The notes: generated from the sequence alone by a model not told the origin. A DNA stretch of 49,048 nt from an uncultured Bacteroidota bacterium (GCA_937861115.1 CALMBD010000035.1:1-49048), one strand, 5' to 3'; positions 25,956 through 38,144 are shown, counted from the first letter of the stretch. Made by a program: numbers and translations.

Positions 25956-27560
25956 ATGCGAAACCACTCTGTCTGCCTGCTGCTTTGTTTTTTCGTATCC
26001 GCATGGAATGCTTCTGCACAAAGCGCCCCATTCGATTCCCTGGAAAGCAGCGGTGCGTTCTCCGGCGAAGCAAATGATGCCGGCAATCCCTGCATTATGC
26101 TACTTCAATACGCTGCAATTGAACAAAGGTGTGCCGAAAATTTGGCGCATTTGGGAATGATCGATTCCGGGCAAAAAATCGCGATGACCACCACGCTGAA
26201 CTGGCCTCTCAAACCTGCAAATGGCTTCACCGATTGCAGCTATTACGCCATAGGCGCTTATGTGGACCACAATGCAGCCGTCGGCGCCATAACCGATTAC
26301 AACTGCGGCGCCAAAACTTACGACGGACACGGCGGTACGGATATAGGCATTCCGCCATTCCCGTTTTATAAAATGGATCACGATTATGTAGAGGTCATTG
26401 CCGCTGCTGCGGGTATCATTCTGGATAAAGCCGACGGCAATTTTGACAAAAACTGCTCCGTGAATAATCTGCCCGCCAATTATGTGGTGGTGCAGCATCC
26501 CGATGGTTCGCGCGCTTTGTACTGGCATATGAAAAAGAATTCCGTCACAGGCAAGGCAATAGGGCAGGCGGTTGTTGCAGGGGAGTATCTTGGGGTGGTC
26601 GGCAGCTCAGGCAGCTCTTCAGGGCCACATCTTCATTTTGAAGTCTGGAGCGGCAGCACATCGGGCAGCCGGGTCGATCCTTATGCAGGACCCTGTAACG
26701 CCTTAAATGCAATATCCTGGTGGGCAGCTCAAAAACCCTACACGGAACCGGCCGTCGTAAAAGCCTCGGTGCATACAACTGATATTGTAGTGCCCGGCTG
26801 CCCGGTCACCGAAACGCCCAACGAAAGCAGTTGCTACGCACTGCCGTTCCAGGGCCCGGGTCTGCCACCGGGATCGGCAAAATTCTATGTATTCCTGCGA
26901 AATGAAACAACAGGAATGACCGGCGACGCAAGTATCCTGAATCCCGACGGATCGATATTCAACAGTTGGACATACAGCAGCACCAATAACAACAGCACCA
27001 GCTGGCGCGCCTGGACAAAACCATTACCCGCAATGGCGGGGACCTATACCTTCCGGGCGACCTACAACGGAATGAGTTGTGCACAGACATTTGATATCGT
27101 CCATCCCGTTATTACAGCAAACGGAGCAACTCTGAGTTCCAACTACGCAAGCGGCAATCAATGGTACTGGAACGGCAATATTATTCCCGGCGCTACCGCG
27201 TCAACGTATACCGCGACCCAAAACGGCAATTATACCATTGTTGTCACAACCGCCAACGGATGTATGGCTACCTCGGCTGCTTTTACATTTATGAGCACGG
27301 GAACAGACTTGTTGACGCAAAGCGATGCAGTTGCTTTGATCCCCAATCCAAACAACGGGCAATTCGCAATTATCACAGGAAACGGTGCGATGGCAAGTGC
27401 CGCCGTCGAGATTTATAATTTATCCGGTGAAAAGGTTTTTGCATCCGAAATGCTACCACCGGGATATGAAATAGATATTTCCGATCAGCCGGCCGGGATC
27501 TATATGGTGCGGGTGCTTTCGGAGCGCGGGACGAGGATCTTGCGGGTTTTAAAGATATAG
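25956..27560 (+). CDS. Secreted M23 metallopeptidase with Ig-like and T9SS sorting domains
   Basis: The 534-residue protein has a signal peptide (MRNHSVCLLLCFFVSAWNASAQ). An M23 (LytM) peptidase domain lies at about residues 95-260: HGGTDIGIPPFPF carries the first zinc ligands (HxxxD), ALYWHMKKNSV the middle histidine, and GPHLHFEVWSG the HxH motif. After a linker come two beta-sandwich segments, the second an Ig-like module (NQWYWNGNIIPGATASTYTA) common in T9SS cargo. The C-terminus is a type A sorting domain (VALIPNPNNGQFAI to the end). Secretion through T9SS suggests it attacks external peptidoglycan or proteins. The ATG at 25956 gives the signal peptide. Confidence 0.9.
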   Translation: MRNHSVCLLLCFFVSAWNASAQSAPFDSLESSGAFSGEANDAGNPCIMLLQYAAIEQRCAENLAHLGMIDSGQKIAMTTTLNWPLKPANGFTDCSYYAIGAYVDHNAAVGAITDYNCGAKTYDGHGGTDIGIPPFPFYKMDHDYVEVIAAAAGIILDKADGNFDKNCSVNNLPANYVVVQHPDGSRALYWHMKKNSVTGKAIGQAVVAGEYLGVVGSSGSSSGPHLHFEVWSGSTSGSRVDPYAGPCNALNAISWWAAQKPYTEPAVVKASVHTTDIVVPGCPVTETPNESSCYALPFQGPGLPPGSAKFYVFLRNETTGMTGDASILNPDGSIFNSWTYSSTNNNSTSWRAWTKPLPAMAGTYTFRATYNGMSCAQTFDIVHPVITANGATLSSNYASGNQWYWNGNIIPGATASTYTATQNGNYTIVVTTANGCMATSAAFTFMSTGTDLLTQSDAVALIPNPNNGQFAIITGNGAMASAAVEIYNLSGEKVFASEMLPPGYEIDISDQPAGIYMVRVLSERGTRILRVLKI

Positions 27561-27679
27561 GCATTATTATGGACTGACCGGCGTCCTTGCAGCCACAGCA
27601 GCCGGGGAGCAGAAATCGCAGGGTAGGTAGGAAGTGCTTCCTTTTTTGTTTTTTTGCGTTGCAAATAATCTCGCGTATT

Positions 27680-29668
27680 ATGGCCAAACCGCAACGGCAA
27701 CCTGCTCCGCCGTCGAAAAGCACCAAAGTGCCTCCTGCTGTCTCCTCTGAAGGAGTATTTCCGGAAGGAATATTTCGCTGGAGTATATTCCACAACACCC
27801 GCCTCCAGGGCGTGTTGCTTTTTGCCCTGGCGTTTGTCCTGTATGCGAATTCACTCTCGCACGGGTTCGTCATCGACGACAAGGTGGTCATCAGCGAGAA
27901 TGTATTTACCAAACAAGGTATCGGCGGCCTGAAAGAGATTTTTACCAAAGACGCATTTGCCGGGTATCTGCAACAAACACAGGTATACGGCAGTCGCTAC
28001 AGGCCGCTTACTGTGGCCTTTTTTGCCGTATTGTACCAGTTTTTGGGCGCCACACCCTGGCCGTATCATTTGTTTACGGTGCTCTTTTTCGCCGGTACAG
28101 CATGGCTGCTGCACCGTACCCTGTTGCTGTTGCTCCGGCATCAACCCACGGAAAAAAAAGCACAATGGACGGCCGGTCTGGCAACCCTGATTTTCGTGGT
28201 GCACCCGATCCATACGGAGGTGGTGAACAATATAAAAAGTTGCGACGAGATCGCAGCGCTGGCCGGTGGCCTCGGGGCCTTGTATCTGTTGTTACGGGCT
28301 TTTGACACAGGCCGGATGGCACTTGCCTGGGCTGCCGCCGCATCTTTGCTGGCCGGTATGCTCGGCAAAGAGAATGCGCTCACTTTTCTCGCCATTTTAC
28401 CTGCGGCTTTGTGGTTGTTCCGGGGCGCTGCTTTACGCCAGATCGGGCGGTATCTCTGGCCTGCCCTGCTCGCCGCCGCCGTATTTTTGATCCTGCGGGG
28501 CAGCGTGGTCGGGTGGTCGTTTGGCGATCCGCCCATGGACCTGATGAACAATCCCTTTGTCAAACTGGATGGAAACCGCTGGGTGCATTTTTCCACACAG
28601 GAACGCCTGGCTACCGTGTTGTTTTGTTTGGGCAAATACATCCTGCTCCTGCTGTTCCCGCATCCGCTGACTTGTGATTATTATCCCCGCCATATCGGGA
28701 TCATGACGTTCGCCAATGTTGGGGTATGGGCCAGCCTGTGGTTCCATTTATTGCTGGTGGCGTTCGTTTTCAGGGGTTTTAAATCAGGAAAAGCCAAAAC
28801 GGAGCGCTTCAGTGTATTATTTTACCTGGCCGGAATCAGCATTGTTTCCAATTTACTTTTTCCGGTGGGCACCAATATGGCCGAGCGTTTTCTATTCCTG
28901 CCATCTGTAGGATTTTGCCTCTTAACGGCATCCTGGTGGATAGGGCTCACGCCCGGGAACTCCTGGCAAGCGTATCTCAAAATGGGCATCGCCACGACCG
29001 TGATTGCCTTATTGTCGCTTAAAACCGTGCTGCGCAATACCGATTGGTCGTCTAACCGGAAACTCTTTGCCCACGATGTCAAAATATCGCCCCAAAGCTC
29101 TAAAATAAACTGTGCTTACGGCTCTGAATTGTGCGAGCAGGCCCTTTCAGAGAAGGATGCTGCCAAACGCCAGCAACTCCTGAACAGCAGCCTGCAGTAT
29201 CAAAATACGGCCCTCGACATTTTTCCGACGTCGCTGATTGCGCTGTACATGCGCGGCAATGCTTACTTCCTGCTCCAGCAATTTGATTTGGCCGCAAGAG
29301 ATTACCGGTTTGCCGTGCAGTTGAATCCAGGCTATACGTCAGCAGTCAATAATTTGGCCTTGTCGTTACGGGAAGCGGCCAAAGCATTAATTGCCCGGCA
29401 GGGCGATATCCGGCAAATCCTGCAATACCTGACCGAAGCACAACAGCATTATGCCACTGACCCGGAGATTCTTGCCTTGTTGAGCCAGGCTTTGATGCAG
29501 GCCGGTCAGCCGGCCGACGCCATACAGTGGCTCAATAAACTGCTTGAAATACAACCCGGCAATTTAGATGCCCTGAAAGCACTGTCGCAAGCCTATACCC
29601 TGACGGGCAATGCCGCACAGGCACAGGCTGTCGATCTCAAAATTCAAATGTTGTCCGGTAACCGGTAG
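27680..29668 (+). CDS. TMTC-like polytopic membrane protein with TPR domain
   Basis: A protein of 662 residues has about ten membrane segments followed by a tetratricopeptide region from about residue 480 to the end. The first loop has FVIDDKVVISEN with adjacent Asp residues, the place of the catalytic acid in GT-C glycosyltransferases. The phrase FVVHPIHTEVVNNIKSCDEIAAL and the later MLGKENALTFLAIL closely resemble the eukaryotic TMTC (DUF1736) O-mannosyltransferases and their bacterial homologues. A role in transferring sugar from a lipid donor to exported protein is possible but inferred. The ATG at 27680 is preferred over the open frame upstream. Confidence 0.78.
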   Translation: MAKPQRQPAPPSKSTKVPPAVSSEGVFPEGIFRWSIFHNTRLQGVLLFALAFVLYANSLSHGFVIDDKVVISENVFTKQGIGGLKEIFTKDAFAGYLQQTQVYGSRYRPLTVAFFAVLYQFLGATPWPYHLFTVLFFAGTAWLLHRTLLLLLRHQPTEKKAQWTAGLATLIFVVHPIHTEVVNNIKSCDEIAALAGGLGALYLLLRAFDTGRMALAWAAAASLLAGMLGKENALTFLAILPAALWLFRGAALRQIGRYLWPALLAAAVFLILRGSVVGWSFGDPPMDLMNNPFVKLDGNRWVHFSTQERLATVLFCLGKYILLLLFPHPLTCDYYPRHIGIMTFANVGVWASLWFHLLLVAFVFRGFKSGKAKTERFSVLFYLAGISIVSNLLFPVGTNMAERFLFLPSVGFCLLTASWWIGLTPGNSWQAYLKMGIATTVIALLSLKTVLRNTDWSSNRKLFAHDVKISPQSSKINCAYGSELCEQALSEKDAAKRQQLLNSSLQYQNTALDIFPTSLIALYMRGNAYFLLQQFDLAARDYRFAVQLNPGYTSAVNNLALSLREAAKALIARQGDIRQILQYLTEAQQHYATDPEILALLSQALMQAGQPADAIQWLNKLLEIQPGNLDALKALSQAYTLTGNAAQAQAVDLKIQMLSGNR

Positions 29669-29850
29669 GGAGACAGTCTCCTTGCATTAGGTCTAATGAG
29701 CGGCAATGGGCAAGTGCATTTGCCATACTTCGAAATGGTCGACCGGGCTTATCAACTTGTCGCCTCCCCAACATTTGCGCCATTCTCTCACGCCTCAAAG
29801 CACGCATTGCGGTTATATTTGACGTTGTGTTTTCAAAACAACTCTGCGTC

Positions 29851-30885
29851 ATGATCGTAAAACTGCTTTCCGCTGCATGTATACTGCTCACAGCAGGCGC
29901 TTTTTTTCTGTTTCCCAACGAAACGCCCCGTCCTGCCACCAATACCCCTCCCATGGACTCCGTTGACGACGCCACGCCGGCCCCGGATAACCCTGAAGAA
30001 CTCGGCAAGGTCCACTGGTTGCGCGATCTTGACGCCGGCAAAGCAGAAGCCGAAAAGAGCGGCAAACCTATCCTCATCCTGTTCCAGGAAGTACCCGGCT
30101 GTTCCAATTGCACCCGCTACGGCAACAACACGCTCTCGCACCCGCTGATCGTGGAGGCCATTGAAACGTATTTTGTGCCCGTGTGTATCTACAACAACAA
30201 GGGCGGCAAGGACGCTGAAGCGCTGAAGCGGTTCGACGAACCCGCCTGGAATAACCCCGTGGTTCGTATCGTCCGCGCCGACTACAGCGATGTTGTGCTG
30301 CGCATGGGTGATTTTCGCTCCTCCTATCAACTTGTAGAAGGTATGCGCCGAGCACTCGATCTCACAGGCGCCATAGCCCCGCGCTACCTCGAACTGCTGG
30401 AAGAGGAGTTACTCGCACGCGAGGCCGGGCTCGAGACCGCCACTTTTTCCATGTACTGCTTTTGGAGCGGCGAAGGCACCTTCGGGACTATTCCCGGCGT
30501 CGTAGAGACGGAACCGGGGTTCCAGGACGGTCGCGAGGTGGTGCGCGTGCAATTCAACCCTGCTATTGTAAAAAAGGAAGACCTCGAAAAGAAGACCCAG
30601 CCTAAAGGCATACAGGCTTGTTCTAAAAACGAAGGTTTCCGCAGCGACCGTGAGCCTAAATACTACCTCGCCCAGACGGATTACAAATTCGTGCCGATGA
30701 CCACGCTTCAGGCCTGTCGGGCGAACAGTCTCGCAGGCAATAGCCAGTCGCCCGACGAATTACTATCGCCCCGGCAACTTGCCTTGCTGAAAACAATCAA
30801 GGAAAATCCCAAAAAAGGCTGGAAAAATATGATCGGAAGGAAAGATCTCGCTCAAGCCTGGGAGGATCAGATCTCGCAGCAGTAA
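29851..30885 (+). CDS. Thioredoxin-like / MsrA-like fusion protein
   Basis: A 344-residue protein has an N-terminal membrane anchor or signal (MIVKLLSAACILLTAGAFFLF). A thioredoxin-fold domain (about 50-175) carries the CxxC motif CSNC at residues 84-87. A C-terminal segment (about 195-315) resembles peptide methionine sulfoxide reductase A: MYCFWSGEGTFGTIPGVVETEPGF with the CFW catalytic Cys at 203, and VVRVQFNP. Later cysteines at 257 and 289 (IQACSKN, LQACRAN) could resolve the disulfide. The Gly before CFW is Tyr, and the family's Gly-rich insertion and HAE motif are missing. It may be a self-reducing exported reductase. The ATG at 29851 is favoured over the GTG at 29827. Confidence 0.7.
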   Translation: MIVKLLSAACILLTAGAFFLFPNETPRPATNTPPMDSVDDATPAPDNPEELGKVHWLRDLDAGKAEAEKSGKPILILFQEVPGCSNCTRYGNNTLSHPLIVEAIETYFVPVCIYNNKGGKDAEALKRFDEPAWNNPVVRIVRADYSDVVLRMGDFRSSYQLVEGMRRALDLTGAIAPRYLELLEEELLAREAGLETATFSMYCFWSGEGTFGTIPGVVETEPGFQDGREVVRVQFNPAIVKKEDLEKKTQPKGIQACSKNEGFRSDREPKYYLAQTDYKFVPMTTLQACRANSLAGNSQSPDELLSPRQLALLKTIKENPKKGWKNMIGRKDLAQAWEDQISQQ

Positions 30886-30935
30886 AGAACGAACAGAATT
30901 ATGAGGCATCACCCATTTCAAATTCTGTTCGTTCT
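30886..30935 (+). terminator. Perfect 15-bp hairpin just after the thioredoxin/MsrA-like gene
   Basis: The arms AGAACGAACAGAATT (30886-30900) and AATTCTGTTCGTTCT (30921-30935) are perfectly complementary with a 20-base loop. The left arm begins at the base after the stop codon. There is no T-tract after the right arm, so factor-dependent termination or 3'-end protection is as likely as intrinsic termination. Confidence 0.6.
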
Positions 30936-30985
30936 GTAATTCTGCAAATTCTACTCTATTTTCGCCCTGAACAAACAACCAATGT

Positions 30986-31813
30986 ATGCCAACATGGGCT
31001 GATCTTCTTTTCTGGGTGGCTGTCGTTTATGGCGGGTTGTGTGTTGTATTCTATATCGCCCAGGACCTGTTTTTTTTCCGGCCGGAGCGCCTGCCAAAGT
31101 GGTTTACCTACAAATACCCCTTCCCTTTTACGGAAGTCAATTTTGAGATGGAAGACGGCGGCACGGTAAATGCCCTTCACTTCAGGGTGCCCAACAGCAA
31201 GGGCGTGGTATTTTACATCAAGGGCAATTCGCGGAGCATCAAGGGTTGGGGCAAGTTTGCCAAGGATTTTGTAGGCAAGGGATTCGACTTTTTCATCCTC
31301 GATTACCGGGGGTTTGGAAAAAGCCGCGGCCGCCGCACGGAGGAAATCCTCTATGCCGACCTGCAACAGGTGTATAAATGGCTGGCGGAGACTTACGACG
31401 AAGAACGAATCGTACTGTACGGGCGATCGCTGGGCAGCGGACTCGCGGCACGTATCGCTTCGTGGAACCACCCCCATATGCTGTTGCTCGACTGCCCTTA
31501 TTACTCTTTCCTGTATCATATTTCGCGTTATGCCTTTATCCTGCCGGTCCGCTGGCTGCTGCGGTACCATATCCGAACCGACCGTTTTATCAGGAAAGTA
31601 CACTGTCCGGTGCATATCCTGCATGGAAAAAAAGATCGCCTGATCCCGTACCGGCAAAGTGAAATGCTGCGCGACCTGGCGCCGCAAAACATCACGCTTT
31701 ATCCCATCAAAGAAGCCGGACACAACAACCTGCCCGATTTCCCGCATTACCACGACCTGCTGTACGACATCCTGCACGAGGAAATGGACGTGCAGGTAAA
31801 AATGCGGGCCTGA
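30986..31813 (+). CDS. Membrane-anchored alpha/beta hydrolase (BEM46/ABHD17-like)
   Basis: The 275-residue protein has an N-terminal membrane helix (DLLFWVAVVYGGLCVVFYIAQDLFFF), followed by a serine hydrolase of the BEM46 group. Seen are FFILDYRGFGKSRGR, the nucleophile elbow GRSLGSG near residue 150, the acid in HGKKDRLIPYRQSE, and the histidine in EAGHNNL. Homologues are lipases or acyl-protein thioesterase-like enzymes at the membrane; the substrate is unknown. The sugar transporter gene follows after 35 bases on the same strand. Confidence 0.85.
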   Translation: MPTWADLLFWVAVVYGGLCVVFYIAQDLFFFRPERLPKWFTYKYPFPFTEVNFEMEDGGTVNALHFRVPNSKGVVFYIKGNSRSIKGWGKFAKDFVGKGFDFFILDYRGFGKSRGRRTEEILYADLQQVYKWLAETYDEERIVLYGRSLGSGLAARIASWNHPHMLLLDCPYYSFLYHISRYAFILPVRWLLRYHIRTDRFIRKVHCPVHILHGKKDRLIPYRQSEMLRDLAPQNITLYPIKEAGHNNLPDFPHYHDLLYDILHEEMDVQVKMRA

Positions 31814-31848
31814 TGATCTGCTCGACGAATTAACCAACAACACACATC

Positions 31849-33216
<1,368 letters not shown>

Positions 33217-33255
33217 TTAACCCTTTTGACCGGACGTTTGAACGGAAATAGTGTC

Positions 33256-34544
<1,289 letters not shown>

Positions 34545-34548
<4 letters not shown>

Positions 34549-35411
34549 ACGTAATGCCTCAAAATACGCCGCACGCTTTCCACATAGCCTCCGCCGAACA
34601 GATTTACGTGTACCAGCAGGTAATACAACTGGTAGACCTCCAAACGGTCGTCGAAGCCGGGTTCCAGCGGCCAGGTGTCTTCATAACCTTGATAAAAAAC
34701 GTCGTCGAAGCCTCCGAACAGGCGGCTCATCGCCATATCCATTTCCCGGTGTGCGAAGGAGGCAGCAGGGTCGATCAACACGGGTCTGCTTTCCCGGTCG
34801 CATAAAAAATTGCCGCTCCACAGATCGCCGTGTGTCAGTGCAGGCGGTTCTTCAGGGCAAAGGGCGGCAAGTTTGCTGCACAGGGTATCCAGCCGCTTTT
34901 CATCGCCGGCATCCAGCAGGTCGCCTTGCCTGGCAAGTCGCATCTGGGGTTGTAAGCGCTCCAGAGTATAGAAATCGGCCCATGTATCGCGCCGTGAATT
35001 CGATTGTGGCAGGCTGCCGATGAAATTGTCGTGGCTAAAGCCAAAATGCGCTGAAGTAGTGCCGTGTAATGTTGCCAGGGCCTGTCCGAAAGACTCCCAA
35101 AAACGGCGGGTACGGGGCCCAGGGGCGATGAACGCCATCAATAGATAGGAGAAGTTGCCGATAGAACCCTGTGCAGCAATTTTCGGCACCGCAATCACAC
35201 GGGATGCCCCCAGCAGCGCAAGGCCGAGCGCCTCCGTCCGGAACATGTCGGCGCTTTGCAGACCTGTGTTGTATTTTACAAAAAACTGTCCGCCTGATAC
35301 CGTTGTGATTTCACCTGCGCGGTGTATATCGCCGCCGCCTACGGCTTTGTTCGATGCAAAACGCTCGCCGAGCAGTTCTTCCAGATGTAATTGCAGTTCG
35401 GCAGGAAGCAT
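34545..35411 (-). CDS. Fructosamine kinase family protein
   Basis: This 288-residue protein has the fructosamine-3-kinase/aminoglycoside-phosphotransferase-like fold. VGGGDIHRAGEITTVSGGQFFVKYN is the N-lobe with the ATP-binding Lys, EALGLALL follows, and HFGFSHDNFIGSLPQSN is a strong family signature. LTHGDLWSGNFLCD carries the catalytic Asp, and VLIDPAASFAHREMDMAM the metal-binding Asp. The enzyme phosphorylates Amadori products on protein or free amines, which then break down and release the amine. Its ATG overlaps the last base of the molybdenum hydroxylase stop codon (TAATG), so the genes are translationally coupled. Confidence 0.93.
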
Positions 35412-37609
35412 TATTCCCAGGTAAATCCTTCGTTTTTGATCGGCAGCGTCCGCGGTCGGTTGCCCGCAGCAGCCAGCGCGTTGCAGAGTGCCGGGGAGAC
35501 CGTTGCCACACCCACCTCACCCACTCCGCCGGGCGGTGCGTCGCTTTTTACCGTGTGTATTTCTATGTCGGGCACATCGCTGAACCGCGCCAGTTCGTAA
35601 TTGAAAAAGCCGTCCTGCACCACTCGGCTGTTTTCCACTGTGATTTCGTTTTTCAGCGCCTGCCCCAGGCCGAATACGGTACCTCCCTCCATCTGGTTCA
35701 TTAAACCGTCGGGGTTGATGACCAAACCACAATCGATAGCCGCAATGATCCTGACAAGCCGGAATTTTTTGGGCCCCAGCCGTTCTATTTCAATGGCATG
35801 TGCAGCGTAGGAATCGCAGAAAAACATGTGCCCGGCAATACCCATAAAGTGATTTTTTTTGCGCGGCTGGTCCCAGCCGATCTTTTCGGCAGCCAGTTTC
35901 AGCACACCCGCCAGGCGTTGTGGTTCGACGATTTTGTCCCAGTAGGCCTTGAATGATTCACGCCCTTCCAGCAGGCCAAGCCGGTACTGGAGGGGGTCTT
36001 TTTTTAGTTTTTGCGCCACTTCATCGATAAAGCACTCGACGGCAAATACATTTTGCACCGGCTCCACCCCGCGCAGCCAGCCCCGGTGCAGGTTAAAGTC
36101 AACGGGCGTATAGGCAGTTTTTACATTGGGCACGGCGTACCAGAAATCCTTCTCCGCCCCGCCCAGGTTTTCGGCGGTATCCGTACCGGGACCGTCGGTC
36201 ATCCAGGAGATCGGCGTGGAAAGCACATGGTGCTCCCAGCTCTGCAGGATGCCTTTTGCATCCCATTTGGCCTCCAGACGATGGTAATTGGCCGGGCGAT
36301 AATTGTCGAAACGAATGTCGTCGGTGCGATCCCAGATCACCTTTACAGGCTTGTCAACCTGCTGCGCGATTTTTACCGTTTCGAGGGCAAAATCGCACAT
36401 GAGCCGCCGCCCGAAAGCGCCGCCCATGAGCGCGAGGTTGACCCGTATATTATTTTTCGGAATGCCGCACTCCTTGGAAATGGTGTCGACTGTCCAGTGG
36501 GGCAGTTGCAGTCCACCCCAGAGCTCGCATTGATCATTTTTCACCTCTGCGATGAAGTTAAGCGGCTCCATCATGGCGTGGGCGAGGAAGGGTGCAGCGT
36601 ACTCCGCGTTCAGGGTATTGGCCTTGCCGGCACTCACTGCGTCGACGTCGCCGGCGGTATGCACCGTTTTTTGCGGCGGCTTTTTAGCCAGATCGGCAAA
36701 AGTTCGGAACAATTCTGCCGTACTATCCTTGTTCTTTTCACCCTCGTTCCACTTGATTCGCAACAGCCGCCGACCTTTTATGGCTGCCCAGATATTGGTG
36801 GCCAGCACGGCCACGCCGGCACGCGCGTGCATGGGTTTTCCGGTTCCGTTATATGAAACAACCCGCACTACACCCGGCACGGCGAGCACTTCTTCAGCGT
36901 CAATATTTTCCACTGTACCGCCCAATACGGGACTGCGCTCGACAACGGCGTACAGCATGCCCGGCACTTTCAGGTCCATGCCGTATTTCGCCTGTCCGGT
37001 GATGATATCTTTCAGATTTTTCTTGCGTTGCCCCTTGCCGACGATCTTGAAATCTTTCACGTTTTTCAGCGTCACTTCCGTTGGGACGGGCAGCTCCGCC
37101 GCGTCGCAAACGAGATCGCCGTAGCTGATCGAATTGCCGGTAGTGACGTGCGTAACCACGCCGTTTTCCGCCTTGCAAAGGTTAGGGTCGACACCCCATT
37201 TTTTAGCCGCAGCAGCAATCAGCATGGTTTTGGCAACGGCTCCGGCTTTGCGCAGTTCTGCATAGGAGCCTGTCACACTTTGGCTGCCGCCGGTATCATG
37301 GGCGCCTTCCGGAAGGGAGCCGAAGGGGGCGATCTCCTGCCGGACTGTTTGAAAGTCGACCTCAAGTTCTTCCGCGACGATCATGGGCAGGGAGGTATTC
37401 ACCCCTTGTCCCATCTCCTGACGGGCCACAAAAATGGTCACCTGCCCCGTTTTGTCGATACGGATAAATGCATTGGGCTGGAAATGGTCGCAGGGCATGT
37501 TTCCCGCATCCCTGCCGAATCCGGGCAGGACTAAACCAAGTACCAGGCTACCACTGCCCAGGGCAGAAATTTTTATAAAATGACGGCGATCAATGGCTGT
37601 TTTTTTCAT
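35411..37609 (-). CDS. Molybdenum hydroxylase large subunit (IorB/aldehyde oxidase-like)
   Basis: The 732-residue protein is of the xanthine dehydrogenase family, in the form that works with only a 2Fe-2S subunit and no FAD subunit (isoquinoline 1-oxidoreductase type). The N-terminus is a twin-arginine-like signal (DRRHFIKISALGSGSLVLGLVLPGF). Cofactor-binding motifs include FVARQEMGQGVNTSLPMIVAEEL, LMGGAFGRRLMCDF and the C-terminal GGVGEVGVATVSPALCNAL, where the last Glu is the likely catalytic base. Such enzymes hydroxylate N-heterocycles or oxidise aldehydes in the periplasm. It sits 44 bases downstream of the iron-sulfur subunit gene. Confidence 0.92.
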   Translation of the reverse strand: MKKTAIDRRHFIKISALGSGSLVLGLVLPGFGRDAGNMPCDHFQPNAFIRIDKTGQVTIFVARQEMGQGVNTSLPMIVAEELEVDFQTVRQEIAPFGSLPEGAHDTGGSQSVTGSYAELRKAGAVAKTMLIAAAAKKWGVDPNLCKAENGVVTHVTTGNSISYGDLVCDAAELPVPTEVTLKNVKDFKIVGKGQRKKNLKDIITGQAKYGMDLKVPGMLYAVVERSPVLGGTVENIDAEEVLAVPGVVRVVSYNGTGKPMHARAGVAVLATNIWAAIKGRRLLRIKWNEGEKNKDSTAELFRTFADLAKKPPQKTVHTAGDVDAVSAGKANTLNAEYAAPFLAHAMMEPLNFIAEVKNDQCELWGGLQLPHWTVDTISKECGIPKNNIRVNLALMGGAFGRRLMCDFALETVKIAQQVDKPVKVIWDRTDDIRFDNYRPANYHRLEAKWDAKGILQSWEHHVLSTPISWMTDGPGTDTAENLGGAEKDFWYAVPNVKTAYTPVDFNLHRGWLRGVEPVQNVFAVECFIDEVAQKLKKDPLQYRLGLLEGRESFKAYWDKIVEPQRLAGVLKLAAEKIGWDQPRKKNHFMGIAGHMFFCDSYAAHAIEIERLGPKKFRLVRIIAAIDCGLVINPDGLMNQMEGGTVFGLGQALKNEITVENSRVVQDGFFNYELARFSDVPDIEIHTVKSDAPPGGVGEVGVATVSPALCNALAAAGNRPRTLPIKNEGFTWE

Positions 37610-37653
37610 ACCGGTACCGCCGGCTTCAGCCGGCGCTAAATGTTCCTAAATGT

Positions 37654-38118
37654 TCATTTATTCGTTTCTTCAACAGCCATCTGCACGGCCTGCCGTATCC
37701 TGTGATAGGTGCCACAGCGGCACAATACCGCACTCATCGCGTTGCTGATCTGTGTTTCCGTAGGCTTTTTATATTGGTTCAGCAGCCCTGCCAGCGTCAT
37801 CATCTGACCGGCCTGGCAATAGCCGCACTGCGGCACCCCAATCGCCTCCCAGGCTTTCTGTACCGGGTGTGATCCATCGGGCGAAAGCCCTTCGATGGTG
37901 GTGATCTGGCTGCCTTCGGCATTTTGAACCTGCCACACGCAGGAACGCACCGCCTGGCCGTCGGCCAGCACGGTGCAGGCGCCGCAGGACGCCACACCAC
38001 AGCCGAACTTTGTTCCGGTAAGATTGAGCAGATCGCGCAAAACCCACAACAGGGGCATGTCGGGCTCGGCGTCGACGCTGTGTTGCGTACCATTAATGTT
38101 GAGGGTGAAAATGGCCAT
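37654..38118 (-). CDS. 2Fe-2S subunit of molybdenum hydroxylase (IorA-like)
   Basis: A 154-residue protein has two [2Fe-2S] domains. The N-terminal plant-type cluster has KFGCGVASCGACTVLADG with a later Cys in VRSCVWQV. The C-terminal four-helix domain has QCGYCQAGQMM and LCRCGTYHRIRQA. It passes electrons from the molybdenum centre of the large subunit to a cytochrome or quinone. The ATG at 38118 (MAIFTLNING) fits the family; the long open frame upstream does not. It is the first gene of the operon with the large subunit and fructosamine kinase. Confidence 0.95.
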   Translation of the reverse strand: MAIFTLNINGTQHSVDAEPDMPLLWVLRDLLNLTGTKFGCGVASCGACTVLADGQAVRSCVWQVQNAEGSQITTIEGLSPDGSHPVQKAWEAIGVPQCGYCQAGQMMTLAGLLNQYKKPTETQISNAMSAVLCRCGTYHRIRQAVQMAVEETNK

Positions 38119-38136
38119 ATAAAAATGTTTTGTTGG

Positions 38137-38144
38137 CAAACATA
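38137..38144 (-). promoter_or_regulatory. Candidate -7 element for the hydroxylase-kinase operon
   Basis: Read on the minus strand, TATGTTTG matches TAnnTTTG exactly, about 20 bases from the start of the iron-sulfur subunit gene. The only upstream TTTG lies 26 bases away, longer than usual. Confidence 0.35.

Noticed and set aside
29669-29681. Short palindrome GGAGACAGTCTCC after the TMTC-like gene
   Set aside because: The stem would have a one-base loop and no T-tract, so it is unlikely to form a hairpin; it could be a chance palindrome.
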